Source of the DNA: Anas platyrhynchos | Taxonomy: Eukaryota > Chordata > Aves > Anseriformes > Anatidae | Assembly (NCBI RefSeq): GCF_047663525.1 | Contig: NC_092616.1 | Coordinates: 2,703,501 to 2,767,500, forward strand | Direction of reading: 5' to 3' | DNA: 64,000 nucleotides | Part shown: positions 11,601 to 22,496 of the stretch, one piece after another | Position numbering within the stretch: position 1 is the stretch's first letter | How the letters are laid out: every line of letters starts with the position of its first letter | Notes under the pieces: model-generated | What the model was told of the DNA's origin: nothing | The model's input: the letters and a program-made list of their open reading frames with translations, nothing else | Database searches by the model: none | Made by a program: the position numbers and the translations under genes

Positions 11601-12265
11601 CTGCCCGGGGAGCTGCCCAGGGCGCTGCGGGGAGAAGCTGCTGCGGGTGGAAGGAGCCCCCCCCTGGCAGGGCAGTGTCCTGCTGCTGGTGGGAGGCTGC
11701 TGCCTGCAGCAGCCTGCTCTCAGCTCCACAGCACAACCAGGGTGTATCCAAGGGGACTTTGCAAGAACACAGAGAAAGTGGGGAATTCCTGCTTCAGGCT
11801 TAGGTTTCCAGACTCTCTGCTTTCAATTTTCTCTTCGTTGGCTCACTGGGAATAGAAATAAATGTTATTATTTCAGAGTAGAGGTTGTGACACCTAAGCC
11901 TTCACAAGAGGCTTAAAAGGACCATAACCAGTCCCTTTCCTGCCCCTTAGCCCATAGAAAGCTCCACCACCACATGTGCAGTGTCAGCAGTGTCTGTGTG
12001 ACCTGGTCGCTAGGATGTCACCCCAGCAAGCTGCCCCTGGGCAGAGCCCTGCTGCCAGGAGGTGTCTGCAGGGCAGAGCTGAGCACCCAGCAGTTGGGAT
12101 GGGGGCTGTGAGCTGCAGGCAGGAGGTGTGGGGACAGAGACCCAGCTGCAGGCAGGGACAGCTGCAGGCAGCAGAGCCATTGGCAGGGAGAAGGAAACCC
12201 AAGAAGCTCTAAGAAACTCTATGGCAGGGGGGATTTGTGTACTTCCCTCCCATCCCTGCACTTTA
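8640..12265 (+). repeat. Inverted repeat arm 1 (upstream unit of OR2)
   Basis: The arm matches 40585-44230 in reverse complement, about 28 kb away. Checkpoints: 8940-9010 with 43970-44045; 9200-9560 with 43290-43650; 10380-10560 with 42230-42430; 10640-11430 with 41380-42180; 11945-12265 with 40585-40915. In both loci the arm ends upstream of an intact OR reading away from it (OR2 here, OR6 there). It contains the predicted OR2 exon 1. Similarity was judged by eye. Confidence 0.75.
11085..11465 (+). promoter_or_regulatory. Predicted OR2 promoter / non-coding exon 1
   Basis: GC-rich block shared with the other ORs. It carries a CCCAAGGG palindrome (11249-11256), a TTAAAGG word near 11364 and a splice donor CCG|GTAAGT at 11433, followed by a conserved CTGGCTGGAGGGCAATGCAG. 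The matching acceptor is AACAG ending at 12985, giving a 1553-bp intron. A long open frame through the block (11033-11803) is not conserved as protein. Confidence 0.6.
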
Positions 12266-13007
12266 GACGCCTTCTCCGCAGTAACCCCTTACTCTCTTTT
12301 CCCCCTACTGAATTCATCTCCATCCATAATTTCAGGGGAACTTGGTCATGAGCTCTGGATTCCCTTGTGCTGAGGGAAAATTCAGATATCTTTGTACTAG
12401 ATTTGTCAAGGCAACGTTCAAGGTAGGGGCTACTTCCAGGATAAGAGCTGTCCTGAGTATCAGTTAACGTTTTCATGCCCTGCTGGGGAGCCATGGGGTT
12501 AGTAATGAAATTATAGTGTTTGTGTCAGAGACTGAGGCTCCAGGAACATTCCTCTGTAAAAGATGTACAGCTCAGTGACGCACTTTACAAAGACCTTTTA
12601 GATACCTCAGCCTACAGCCAGCAACAACATCAATTTTGTTGTTTCTTGAGGGATTATTTGACCTACTCCTCCAGATCTGCCATGAGAAGGATGTCCCTGG
12701 ACAGTGGGCATCTGAGGTTGCACCCAGTTCATTTATGCCTTCTGGAAGCAGAGCAGGACTGATTCCCCCAGTGCCCAAGGGCTCTGCTCACAGACTCCTG
12801 CTGACAGACCGAGCCTTAGCCAACAGAGCTCAGTCAGAGTTCTGGCCAAGGAGCACTACAAATTTCTTCCAGAATCGAGCAGGAGGTAGTATGTCTTTGA
12901 TGTGGTGTGGAGGGCACTTCCTACAAGATATGCAATAGGTGTTGTACATGTTTGACTTTTCACTTGTAATTCCTTCCATGAACAGGACCCATGTCCAGAG
13001 GCATCAG

Positions 13008-13967
13008 ATGTCCAACAGCAGCTCCATCACCGAGTTCCTCCTCCTGCCATTTGCAGACACACGGGAGCTGCAGCTCCTGCACTTCACGCTCTTCCTGGGC
13101 ATCTACCTGGCTGCCCTCCTGGGCAACGGCCTCATCCTCACCACCATAGCCTGCAACCACAACCTCCACACCCCCATGTACTTCTTCCTCCTCAACCTCG
13201 CCCTCCTCGACCTGGGCTGCATCTCCACCACTGTCCCCAAAGCCATGGCCAATTCCCTCTGGGATACCAGGGCCATTTCCTACTCAGGATGTGCTGCACA
13301 GGTCTTTCTGTTTCTTTTCTTGATATCAGCAGAGTTTTTTCTTCTCACTGTCATGGCCTATGACCGCTACGTTGCCATCTGCAAGCTCCTGCACTACGGG
13401 ACCCTCCTGGGGAGCAGAGCTTGTGCCCAGATGGCAGCAGCTGCCTGGGGCAGTGGGGTTCTCTGTGCTCTGCTGCACACTGCCAATACATTTTCCCTGC
13501 CCCTCTGTGGAGGAAATGCTGTGGACCAGTTCTTCTGTGAAGTCCCCCAGATCCTCAAGCTCTCCTGCTCACACTCCTACCTCAGGAATGCTTGGGTACT
13601 TATGATTGGTGCCTGTTTAGCGTCCATGTGTTTTGTTTTCATTATTTTTTCTTATGTGCAGATCTTCAGGGCCGTGCTGAGGATGCCTTCTGAGCAGGGC
13701 CAGCACAAAGCCTTTTCCACGTGCCTCCCTCACCTGTTTGTGGTCTCCCTGTTTGTCATCACTGGACTTTTTGCCTACATGAAGCCCTCCTCAATCTCCT
13801 TCCCAGCCCAGGACCTGATGGTGTCATTTCTGTACTCAGTGATGCCTCCAGCAGTGAACCCCCTCATCTACAACATGAGGAACCAGGAGCTCAAGGGTGC
13901 CATTAGGAAAATGATTTCAGGGATGTTTCTGAAAAGTGATAAATTACCACTTTTTCTCCACAAATGA
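13008..13967 (+). CDS. Olfactory receptor OR2 (avian gamma-c / OR14-like)
   Basis: An intact 319-residue odorant GPCR. LHTPMYFF is at 53-60, DRY at 119-121, KAFSTCLPHL in TM6 and NPLIYNMRN in TM7. I chose the ATG at 13008 because it aligns with MSNSSS in the paralogues; the open frame continues 23 codons upstream, but that stretch holds the predicted splice acceptor (AG at 12984-12985). After DRYVAIC the usual KPLHY is KLLHY. The C-terminal tail is longer than in OR1 and shares a lysine-rich end with OR5. AATAAA at 14125-14130, about 160 nt past the stop, is the likely polyadenylation signal. The TM5 segment closely matches the second TM5 copy in the neighbouring pseudogene. Confidence 0.95.
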   Translation: MSNSSSITEFLLLPFADTRELQLLHFTLFLGIYLAALLGNGLILTTIACNHNLHTPMYFFLLNLALLDLGCISTTVPKAMANSLWDTRAISYSGCAAQVFLFLFLISAEFFLLTVMAYDRYVAICKLLHYGTLLGSRACAQMAAAAWGSGVLCALLHTANTFSLPLCGGNAVDQFFCEVPQILKLSCSHSYLRNAWVLMIGACLASMCFVFIIFSYVQIFRAVLRMPSEQGQHKAFSTCLPHLFVVSLFVITGLFAYMKPSSISFPAQDLMVSFLYSVMPPAVNPLIYNMRNQELKGAIRKMISGMFLKSDKLPLFLHK

Positions 13968-14212
13968 CTTCCTGGGTATTTGTTTCATGATCACTATTGT
14001 TACATTTATCTTTGTTGTCATTCCCGTTCATTAGTTTATTAGATTTATTTATTTTTAATATGTATATCTACTGTACATTGAGGAATGAAACTGCTTTTTC
14101 AGTACTCTCTCTTAACATCTGCTTAATAAAACAGGATCTCCCCAGCGGACTGCCTGAAATCCTACTTCTTCTTTCAAAGCTGATGCCAGATGCCAGTAAC
14201 ACGGCTGAGCAG

Positions 14213-14698
14213 TGTGGTGGTTTCACACCAATTGGCAGCTGAACTCCAGCACATCACACTCATCACACTTTCACCCCCTCCTCAAAGGAGCAGCCAGAGA
14301 AAACAGAGTGGAAAGGGCTCCTTTTATTTTATTTTTTATTTTTTTTTTTTTTTTGAAGATACAGGTAGAAGGCTTACCATTTGCAGTCTTGGGCAAAACA
14401 GATTCAGTGTAGGGAGATTAAGATCACTTACTGAGATTTAACTAACTGACTGGAGCAGTGAGGAACTAAAAACCAAAAGTTTCTCACTCTTATCTCTCCC
14501 AGCTGCTGTTGTGTAGCAGCTTATTTTTTACCCTTTCTTAAATATGTTTTCACAGAAATGCAAACACCATTGCTTATTGGCTTGAATCTGGCTTGCGGCG
14601 GGCCCCTAGTCTAACATGGGGCTGCTTCTGGGTTCTTCTCACAGAAGCCACCCCTATGGCACCCTGCTACCAAAACCTTGCCAAGTTAACTCACTACA
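14213..14698 (-). mobile_element. Solo LTR 3' of OR2
   Basis: The plus strand runs TGTGGTGGTTTCAC to ACTCACTACA, so both ends are intact; by comparison with 1-303 the sense strand is minus. It carries an internal T-rich run (14325-14354). I see no clear target duplication (AGCAG on the left, GGAGG on the right), so part of a larger element may have been lost. Confidence 0.65.
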
Positions 14699-14707
14699 GG
14701 AGGGATA

Positions 14708-14814
14708 AAAATTTAATCAGAAGGTTGGAGCACCTCTTGTATGAAGAGAGTTTGAGAGAGGTGGGGATGTTCAGCCTGGAGAAGAGAAGTCTCTGGGGTG
14801 ACCTCATTGCAGCT
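14708..14814 (+). mobile_element. Short CR1 ORF2 fragment
   Basis: It reads RRLEHLLYEESLREVGMFSL and then WGDLIA, the C-terminal part of CR1 ORF2, from a subfamily different from the younger copies here. It is followed by T-rich low-complexity sequence to about 14870. Confidence 0.7.
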
Positions 14815-15039
14815 TTTCTTTTTTTTTTTCCTTTTTTTTTTTTTTCCTTTTTTTTTTATAAAAAAAAAAGACCCTTAAAGGGACCTTAAAGAGGTCTTTT
14901 TAAAAGTACTTTTTTAAAAATACTTTTCAGTACTTAAAAGGGTGAAGAGGGACTCCTTATTTGGCTATATGATGATAGGAAAAGGGGGAATAGTCTTAAA
15001 ATAAAAGAATATAGATTGTTATTATACTTTGTAGGAAAT

Positions 15040-15894
15040 TAACCTGGCTGCCCTCCTGGGCAACGGCCTCATCCTCACAGCTGTAGCCTGCAACCACCGC
15101 CTCCACACCCCCATGATACCAGGGCCATTTCCTATGCAGGATGTGCTGCACAGGTCTTTTTCTTTTTCTTTTTAATGTCAGCAGAGTTTTTTCTTCTCAC
15201 TGTCATGTCCTATGACCGCTACGTTGCCACCTGCAAGCCCCTGCACTACGGGAGCCTCCCGGGGAGCAGAGCTTGTGCCCAGATGGCAGCAGCTGCCTGG
15301 GGCAGTGGGGTTCTCTGTGCTCTGCTGCACACTGCAAATACATTTTCCCTGCCCCTCTGTGGAGGAAATGCTGTGGACCAGTTCTTCTGTGAAGTCCCGC
15401 AGATCCTCAAGCTCTCTTGCTCTGACTCCTACCTCAGGGAAATGGGGCTTCTCACATTTAGTGTTTTTGTTTTGTTTGGGGGGTGTTTTGCATTCATTTT
15501 GTTGCCCTATGTGCAAATCCTCAGGATCTGTTGCTCATATTCCTACCTCAGGAATGTTTGGGTACTTATGATTGGTTTCTCTTTAGCATCCACATGTTTT
15601 ATTTTCATTCTTTTCTCTTATGTGCATGGACAGCAGAAAGCCTTTTCCACGTGCCTCCCTCACCTGTTCGAGTTCTCCCTGTTTTTCAGCACTGCCATTT
15701 TTACCTACCTGAAGCCCCCCTACATCTCCTCCCCATCCCTGGATCTGGTGGTGACAGTTTTGTACTCGGTGGTTCCTCCAGCCATAAACCCCCTCATCTA
15801 CAGCATGAGGAACAAGGAGCTCAAGGATGCACTGCAGAAACTCATGAGTGGGTGTACATCAGAAGTAATGTCCTGCCTGTCTTCTCCTGAATAG
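15040..15894 (+). pseudogene. OR pseudogene (OR3), chimaeric with duplicated TM5
   Basis: A gamma-c OR with its first part lost. TM1-TM2 sequence starts abruptly at 15040. A deletion of about 90 nt joins CACACCCCCATG to ATACCAGGGCC and shifts the frame, so the remaining frame is open only from 15175 (239 residues, DRY present). Residues 82-116 and 120-150 are two successive copies of the TM5 region (15418-15522 and 15532-15624). The second copy resembles OR2. The loop between TM5 and TM6 has lost about a dozen residues. TM6 and TM7 are intact (KAFSTCLPHL, NPLIYSMRN). It cannot encode a normal seven-helix receptor. An AATAAA lies at 16032-16037. Confidence 0.92.
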
Positions 15895-15999
15895 CACTGG
15901 TAATATAACTCATGCCATGCCAAACTTGTCTTTTGTTCCTGAGTGGGTTTTTTTGTTCGTTATTGGGGAGAGGGCCATCAACGTAATCCATATAAATTG

Positions 16000-16440
16000 T
16001 CATTGTTTATCCCACTCCTGTGTTTAAACAAAATAAAGGAACCTGCACTGAAGAGTGTGTCTGAGATGCTTTTTCTGAGAATTTTGCTGGGGGTTCCATG
16101 GTAATGCCCATGGGTAGAAGTGGAAAGCCATAGAGTCTCATCAGAACAGCACTGCCAGGAAGCACCGGTGTTTGGTCTGTCTGGGGCAGCTCTTGCTCCA
16201 TCTCCACACTCTCCTTCTGAGCCTTTTCTGTTGGCATAAGCCTGATTGTTCCTGCAGCTTGGTCACAGTACTGCTGTGTGGCAATCCTGTGACCAATCCC
16301 ACGGACAGGCAACGGGCATTTTTGTGATACAGATGGCCTCCAGAACAGCATTTCCATCCCATAATGTGATTCAGCTCAGGGTAGCGCCTAAGGTTCAAGT
16401 CTTCCTTCACAGTTTCTGTGAAGAACATTGTAGTCCAGAA
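16000..16440 (+). repeat. Duplicated 3' flank of OR3
   Basis: In inverted orientation this resembles 2995-3480 and 44455-44960, which lie downstream of OR1 and of the pseudogene at 45.1 kb. The relation to the gene is the same in all three. It holds the polyadenylation signal at 16032. Confidence 0.55.
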
Positions 16441-18111
16441 ATGGATTCTAAAGGGGGACCTGGCTTTGCCTGTTTCTCCATGGGCTCAGGGTGAAGTGAT
16501 CAGAGCCCCAGCTGGGTGTTTGAGGGCATGGGGACTCACTCAGGTGTTGCTTGTTGGTGTCCAGCACTCAGGCAGATGGTGAGGAGTCTCCAATTAACCT
16601 GCCTGGGGCACTACAACATGTGCTGGGGCTGGTGGCAGGTGAGCAGTTTTTGGAAGGAATCAGGAGAGCCCAGGGGAGCTGCGGGGACAGTGTGTCCCAG
16701 GGGGTTAGCAGTGAATGGAGCCCACAGAGCATGAGCCTCTTCCAGGTGGAGTCCCCCTGCAATGAAGTGTTAAATCTGGATGTGAGCAGGAAAAGAAGAG
16801 CCCCGTGACCCAGGGGACATAGCAGGAATGGGGAAAGAAGTCTGGTGAGCGAATGCGGTATGTGAATAGTGGAATGCCATAGGGTGCAGCACCCAAACAC
16901 TTCTTGTGGCACTGGAAAGAAGGCAGGCTACCTCTGAGCACCCTCGACAGCCACAGAAGAGCTGGTGTGGGAGGCAGTCAGTGGAAGAGCCCTATGAGCT
17001 GTCTCTGCCTCTCAGCCTGCCCAGCACAGCCCTGCAGAGTGCCCCTGTGTCCTGGACACCACAGCCCCCTTGCTCTGCAGAGCAGTACCACCAGCTGGGG
17101 CGGGAGGGAGCAGGGGGAGAAGGTGCAGGAATGGTTGGCCAGGCCAGCACAGGCGTGCTCCTTCCTGGGAAAGGCTCTCTGTTGATGTGGAAAGTCCTGG
17201 GAGGAGAGTGGAGCCCCGTGTGTGTGCAGGGGATCCCTGGAAAGAGAAACCCCTGGGTACTTCTGCAGCTTGGAGCAGGCTGCCAGGGCTCAGCAGCAGC
17301 AGGAGCTGCCTGAGGAGCTCCAGGACCAGGGCTCTCAGCCCAGCTCAGAGAGGTGGTTTGTTCCTCCGCAGTGGGACACAGAACGGCTCAGTCAGAAGTC
17401 CAGATGTGCCTGGTACAGTTGAGGCTTCAGCATGCACATAGTGTACATGTGCTGAGGTGAACCTGAGAGAGCACAAATGCCCTCAGCCAGTGTCCATTCC
17501 TCATGCTGTGGAGGGTTGGGAGAATGAAGTCTGGTCAGCCTCACTTCAGTCCCTGGGAAGGTGATGGGGCAAGCTTTTCCACAGCCACCTCCAGGCACTT
17601 GAAGGAAAAAAAATAGGATTTCTGAACCTATAGGGGAGGGGAAGGGAAGGGAAGCAAAGGCAAGAGAAGGTGCCTACCTGTCTTTAGCAAGGCCTTTGGC
17701 TTTGTCTCAAAGAATTCTTATAGCCAGAATGGTGCTATGTGTATTTAACAAATTGCTGAGGCTGTGGGTGTGCCTGTTTGCTGGACAATCAGGCCCAGAT
17801 ATCATCCATGACACATAGCGCTGTCAGCCAGTTCTTAGCATCATCCCTCAGCGATCAGCACTTGGAGCAGCACTGCTGAATGTCATTATTGACTCTCTGA
17901 ATTACCGGATGGAGCACACTTTCATATCTTTTCTGGATGGTGTCAAGCTCAGAGGAGCCCTTGATCAATCTTATCTATTTAGTCTACCTTGATCAGAAGA
18001 GTTGAAGAAGATAAAAATCAGAGGTCTCTTGGAACATTTATTTGTTTATTGTGACAGATACGACACTGTGTCACCACTTGTTTCTGGTGGGGATTGGTAG
18101 ATATCTGTGGT
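16441..18111. other. Intergenic, partly duplicated, no gene recognised
   Basis: The part near 16990-17100 resembles 8940-9010 and 53150-53270 (shared words such as CTGCAGAG and CACCACAG with a similar layout), so it belongs to the same cluster-wide flank. A purine-rich stretch (GGGAAGGGAA) occurs near 17640. No reading frame resembles a known protein. Confidence 0.45.
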
Positions 18112-18283
18112 GCTGGAGTAGGCTGCCCAGGGAGGTTGTGGAGTCTCCTTCTCTGGAGATACTCAAGGCCTGTCTGGACACCTACCTGGGCAACCTGCTC
18201 TGGGGAACCTGCTTTGTCAGGGGGGTTGAACACGATGATCTCTTGAGGTCCCTTCCAGCCCCTATAGTTCTGTGATTCTGTGA
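18112..18283 (+). mobile_element. CR1 3' end
   Basis: The element's last coding stretch (GGCTGCCCAGGGAGGTTGTG at 18121) and 3' tail ending in TTCTGTGATTCTGTGA. The sequence differs from the 53-kb and 61-kb copies, so it is another, older subfamily. Confidence 0.85.
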
Positions 18284-19559
18284 ATGACCTGTCTTTCAGA
18301 GAGCTCTCTGAAGACATAGCAGGCAGAGGAAGAGGAAAAGAGAGAGAGGTAGAGGCAGAGATACATCTTGCATTCCTATGACCACAGTAGATCCTGCAAA
18401 GAATGATCCCATATTTGAAGCAGTAGTAGAAAATTTACTTTATAAACTAAGGGTAGAAAATTTACTTGATAATTTACTTTTTTTTTTTTATCTCTCCAGG
18501 TCCTGGCACACAATGACGGTGCCGGGTGAATAAGTTGAGGTTTCTGGTGCCTCAGAAACTTAACAACGAGTAGGAAGCCTCTGGTCAGGTCAATCTCTGG
18601 AGCTGACAGGCCAGCAGCAGTAACAGGGCTGGGGAAAGGGCCTATGAGGTGACTGCTTCCTGAAGCAGCTGCTGTGTCAGCCCTTGCCTCCTGGCTAACA
18701 TCTCAGCTCACACCCGCCAGCATTCTTGATAAGGCAGCAGAAGGTACCTGCTTGGCAGACTGATTGTGAGATGCCCTCTGTCTGAGAGCCTGACAGGCCC
18801 CATGCAGGAAGAGGCCTTGGGTGTGGGTTTTCAAGTCCCTTCTGCCTGAGCACATGGTGGGACAGCAATGGGCACACAACTTGGTTATGTCTACCTGAGA
18901 AACTGGAAGGCCAGCAGGAGGCATGTGGTGTCAAAGATCCTGGTGCGGATTCTCTGGTGGTGGGAAATAGCAGGAGAGAGTCAGAAGTGGGATAAAGTGC
19001 TGCTTGGAAGGTGAAGAGTGGGAATGAGGATGAGGAAATGTCACTGAAAGGGTAGTGCTGTGGGACCTGAATTCACGCAGAAGGAGTCTATGGTCAGCCC
19101 ATGCCATTTTGTTTCAAAGGACAGCCAGGGAGGGTGGGGAGACCTCAGTGAAAGTAAGGAAATGCCAGGGTGAGAGCAAAGTGGAAAAGTGAAGTGCATG
19201 CCTGTAGCCTGCAGGGAGAAAAGGGCAAGAATTGGACAGTACAGGACAGCCTGTGGTGATGAAGACCGAGTGCACTGACAAGGCTGCAAGGCCCCAACAG
19301 CACCAAGGTCTTTGTCCCCCTGGCTATGGCAGTTGTCTCTGCTACTGAGGCTCACGAGGACACATGCTGTGCTCATGACAATGGGGCCTTGTTGCCTCCT
19401 TGCAACCCAGTGGAGAGTCCAGCAGGTGTCATAGCGTTGTCCTTCACACAGCATCACACACCCCACATCCCACTGCCCCAGGAAGAGCCCTGAGCCATAG
19501 GTGAGGAACAGGACCTCCCTGCCCAGGGGCTGGGGCCAGGACTTGGCCTTTCTGCTTCA
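18284..19559. other. Intergenic with a partial flank copy
   Basis: 18530-18960 resembles 9290-9570 (same orientation) and 43270-43500 (inverted), another decayed copy of the cluster flank. The rest, to 19559, shows nothing I recognise. Confidence 0.45.
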
Positions 19560-20760
19560 CCAAACAGACCAAGGCCTTTACTCAGCAGCAGAGTCTCCTG
19601 CCCAGTGCCTTTGCCTACCTGCAATCATGGCCTCCAATTGTCTGTTCTAACAAGTCCATAGGGAGGCTTTGTCAGTAATGACCCTCACTGGGGCCCATTA
19701 ATGCTCCTAGACACTTCAAAGTCTCCTGACTTTAACTTCTCCTGCAGTTACATCATTCTCTTCTCACTACCTGAAGTTTATGGACTCAGCACCAAATGCA
19801 CCATGGGGCTCATTACCATTCATCCATTTTCATCCAGTCTTCCAGACTTGTACAGTTAATTAGTGAGGTTTCAAGAATGCAGTTTGAAGAGAAAGTATTC
19901 AATGACCAGATTTCTAAGAGCATTTTCCTTAGTTGAGATTATTTTCCATTAGTTTAGAGTTTTCAGAAGAACTGATAGCATCATTCTCTAGTTGTCATAG
20001 ATCCAAAGTGTCTCCTAAGGAGGTCTGTATGGGTGGAAAAGCAGTCCCTTGCAGTCCTAGACTGTATGGACAACCTTGCTGCTCAGCTCTCCATCCCCAC
20101 CACTTCTCTCATCAGCCACCTGGGACTTGCATCACTTTTCCTCACACCAGACTTCTCCACTGAAGTCCACAGCAGGGTATTACAGCATCTTTTCACCAAG
20201 TCCCACCTCCTTTCCTCAGACAACTGACTGCACACAGGCAGTTTTGGATGTTGTTATTAACATTTAACCACAAACAAGCAAACTCCAATGTCCTGAACAG
20301 TGAGCCAAATCCAAGTTGCCTCCAATGAGGTGCACCTTCCACAAGGGATGACTATACAAGAAATGTTTGACATAGATAGGAAATGATGAGTAGAAATGCA
20401 ATTGCAGAGTTGGTTGTAGGGTTGATGAGATAGGAAAGTGAAATATGGGCAATCTTGAAGATTCCTCAAGTTCTGAGAACCAACAGTGCAGGTGAGAGGT
20501 ATCTGAATGATCAAAGAGTGAGGGGAGGGGAATCTGGAGAAGAATGGAGAGTGCACATGTCCAGACAGTCTGATGGAAAAGTGACTTCCAACATGGTCTG
20601 TTTCATAAAGCCAGGCGAAAATACCAGAAAGACTGGGGAGATGAAGTGCAGAGCATAAGAGACAGAGTCATGCAAGTACAGGGGAAGATTGGTATTTTTT
20701 CTCTTGCTGTAATAAACATCCAAGGGAAAAAAATGTCATGGGACAGCTCAAACATTGTAT
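19560..20760 (+). repeat. Second inverted repeat pair, arm 1
   Basis: This matches 55800-56995 in reverse complement. Checkpoints: 19680-19800 with 56770-56930; 20030-20235 with 56350-56540; 20310-20530 with 56010-56270. The arms are diverged and AT-rich, with indels, so the duplication is older than the 8.6/40.6-kb pair. No gene seen. Confidence 0.6.
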
Positions 20761-21553
20761 TAGAAGTGTTTGATCATTTCAGCTGATTGAAGTGTGCTGA
20801 TTGAAGTGAAATGATTGAAATTGTTAAAAAAATTGGCCCATCTCAGGTCTTCAGCCCAACTCAGACCTAAAGCCTTAAAATGACGATTTTCTGTCTTGCA
20901 TGGAGCCCAGTTACCATAAAACCCTCCCTGCCCAGGACTGTTCATGCCACTCCTCAGTCTGGCACAGAGCAAATCTGTGACATGTCAAGCTCTCTTTCCT
21001 GTTAGAGGCCCAGATGATGTAGGCAATGGTATCTGAATTACCAAATGTGGGTACGGGTATAGCAAACTACGGATCAATGGGGGACAATGTGATTGGTGAG
21101 AACTGATAATTGAGCAGGGGACTGTATGTAAGAAAGGAAGGGATTACAGTGTCTTGAGGAGGAAGAATCCTGTGGAAGAGGAGGGGAGAGGGATGCAAGG
21201 GGCCAGCTGCATGTGGATATGGGGCTGGTCAGGGCTGGTCATGTCAGGCCCTGTGCCTGATCACTGTCCTGGCCTCTCATTCAACTCTGTTGCTGGCTAT
21301 TTGCTGTGTGTGTGCTCACTCCTGGGTGTGTTGGGGGTGAATCATACAATCATGGAACCACATAGCCCTGTGTGCATCTGCACCCATGGGTAATTGCTCT
21401 ATACATGTATTACTCTAAGAGCACAATAAATCAAATGATACCAAAGAGAATAATAACAATATTGACAATGAAAGAAGGACCAGGCCTGAGGGGAGGTACC
21501 AAGTTAATTCATTTCTGGAAAAAGAGGGGAAATTTGTCACTATTCAGAAGCAT
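20761..21553. other. Intergenic 3' of OR4, nothing recognised
   Basis: No repeat, RNA gene or protein-like frame was recognised. No canonical polyadenylation signal for OR4 (minus strand) is visible close to its stop. Confidence 0.45.
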
Positions 21554-22468
21554 TCATGAAATCATTTTCCTAATAGCCCACTTGAGCTCTTTGTTCCTCA
21601 TGCTGTAGATGAGGGGGTTCAATGTTGGAGGCATCACAGAGTACAGAACTGCCATCACCAGGTTTAGGGATGGAGAGGAGATGGAGGGGAGCTTCAGATA
21701 AGCAAAAAATGCAGTGCTGATAAACAGGGAGACCACAAACAGGTGAGGGAGGCATGTGGAAAAGGCTTTGTGTCGCCCCTGTTCTGAGGGCATCCTCAGC
21801 ACAGCCCTGAAGATCTGCACATAAGAAAAAAGAATGAAAACAAAACACATGGACGCTAAACAGGCACCAATCACAAGCACCCAAAAACTCCTCAGGTAGG
21901 AGCGTGAGCAGGAGATCTTCAGGATCTGGGGGATCTCACAGAAGAACTGGTCCACAGCATTGCCTTGGCAGAGAGGCAGGGAAAATGTATTGGGAGTGTG
22001 CAGCACAGCATAAAGAATCCCACTGCCCCAGGCAGCTGCTGCCATCTGGGCACAAGCTCTGCTGCCCAGGAGGCTCCCATAGTGCAGGGGCTTGCAGATG
22101 GCAGCATAGCGGTCGTAGGACATGATGGTGAGAATAAAATACTCTGCTGACATCAGAAAGGAAAAAAGAAAGACCTGTGCAGCACATCCTGCATAGGAGA
22201 TGGCCCTAGTATCATGAAGGGAATTGGCCATGGCTTTGGGGACAGTGGTGGAGATGCAGCCCAGGTCGAGGAAGGCAAGGTTGAGGAGGAAGAAGTACAT
22301 GGGGGTGTGGAGGTGGGGATTGCAGGCTACGGCGGTGAGGATGAGGCCGTTGCCCAGGAGGGCAGCCAGGTAGATGCCCAGGAAGAGCGTGAAGTGCAGG
22401 AGCTGCAGCTCCCGTGTGTCTGCGAATGGCAGGAGGAGGAACTCGGTGATGGAGCTGCTGTTGGACAT
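21554..22468 (-). CDS. Olfactory receptor OR4 (avian gamma-c / OR14-like)
   Basis: An intact 304-residue odorant GPCR with MSNSSS at the start, LHTPMYFF at 53-60, MSYDRYAAIC at 116-125 (the usual valine after DRY is alanine), the TM6 motif KAFSTCLPHL and NPLIYSMRN in TM7. It stops just after KMIS, so its cytoplasmic tail is about 15 residues shorter than in OR2, OR5 and OR6. A good acceptor (TTTTCTTCCTTAG) ends at 22496 and a donor lies at 24820, giving a 2325-bp predicted intron that is long because of an LTR insertion. TM5 is closest to OR2. Confidence 0.95.
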   Translation of the reverse strand: MSNSSSITEFLLLPFADTRELQLLHFTLFLGIYLAALLGNGLILTAVACNPHLHTPMYFFLLNLAFLDLGCISTTVPKAMANSLHDTRAISYAGCAAQVFLFSFLMSAEYFILTIMSYDRYAAICKPLHYGSLLGSRACAQMAAAAWGSGILYAVLHTPNTFSLPLCQGNAVDQFFCEIPQILKISCSRSYLRSFWVLVIGACLASMCFVFILFSYVQIFRAVLRMPSEQGRHKAFSTCLPHLFVVSLFISTAFFAYLKLPSISSPSLNLVMAVLYSVMPPTLNPLIYSMRNKELKWAIRKMIS

Positions 22469-22496
22469 CTGATCCTCCTGGACAAAGGGGACTACC

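Noticed and set aside
12939-13007. Upstream in-frame extension of OR2 (and likewise 50 codons upstream of OR6 and 15 upstream of OR8)
   Set aside because: The extension is not shared with the other receptors, and in each case it covers the predicted splice acceptor. The MSNSSS/MANSSS start matches all paralogues.
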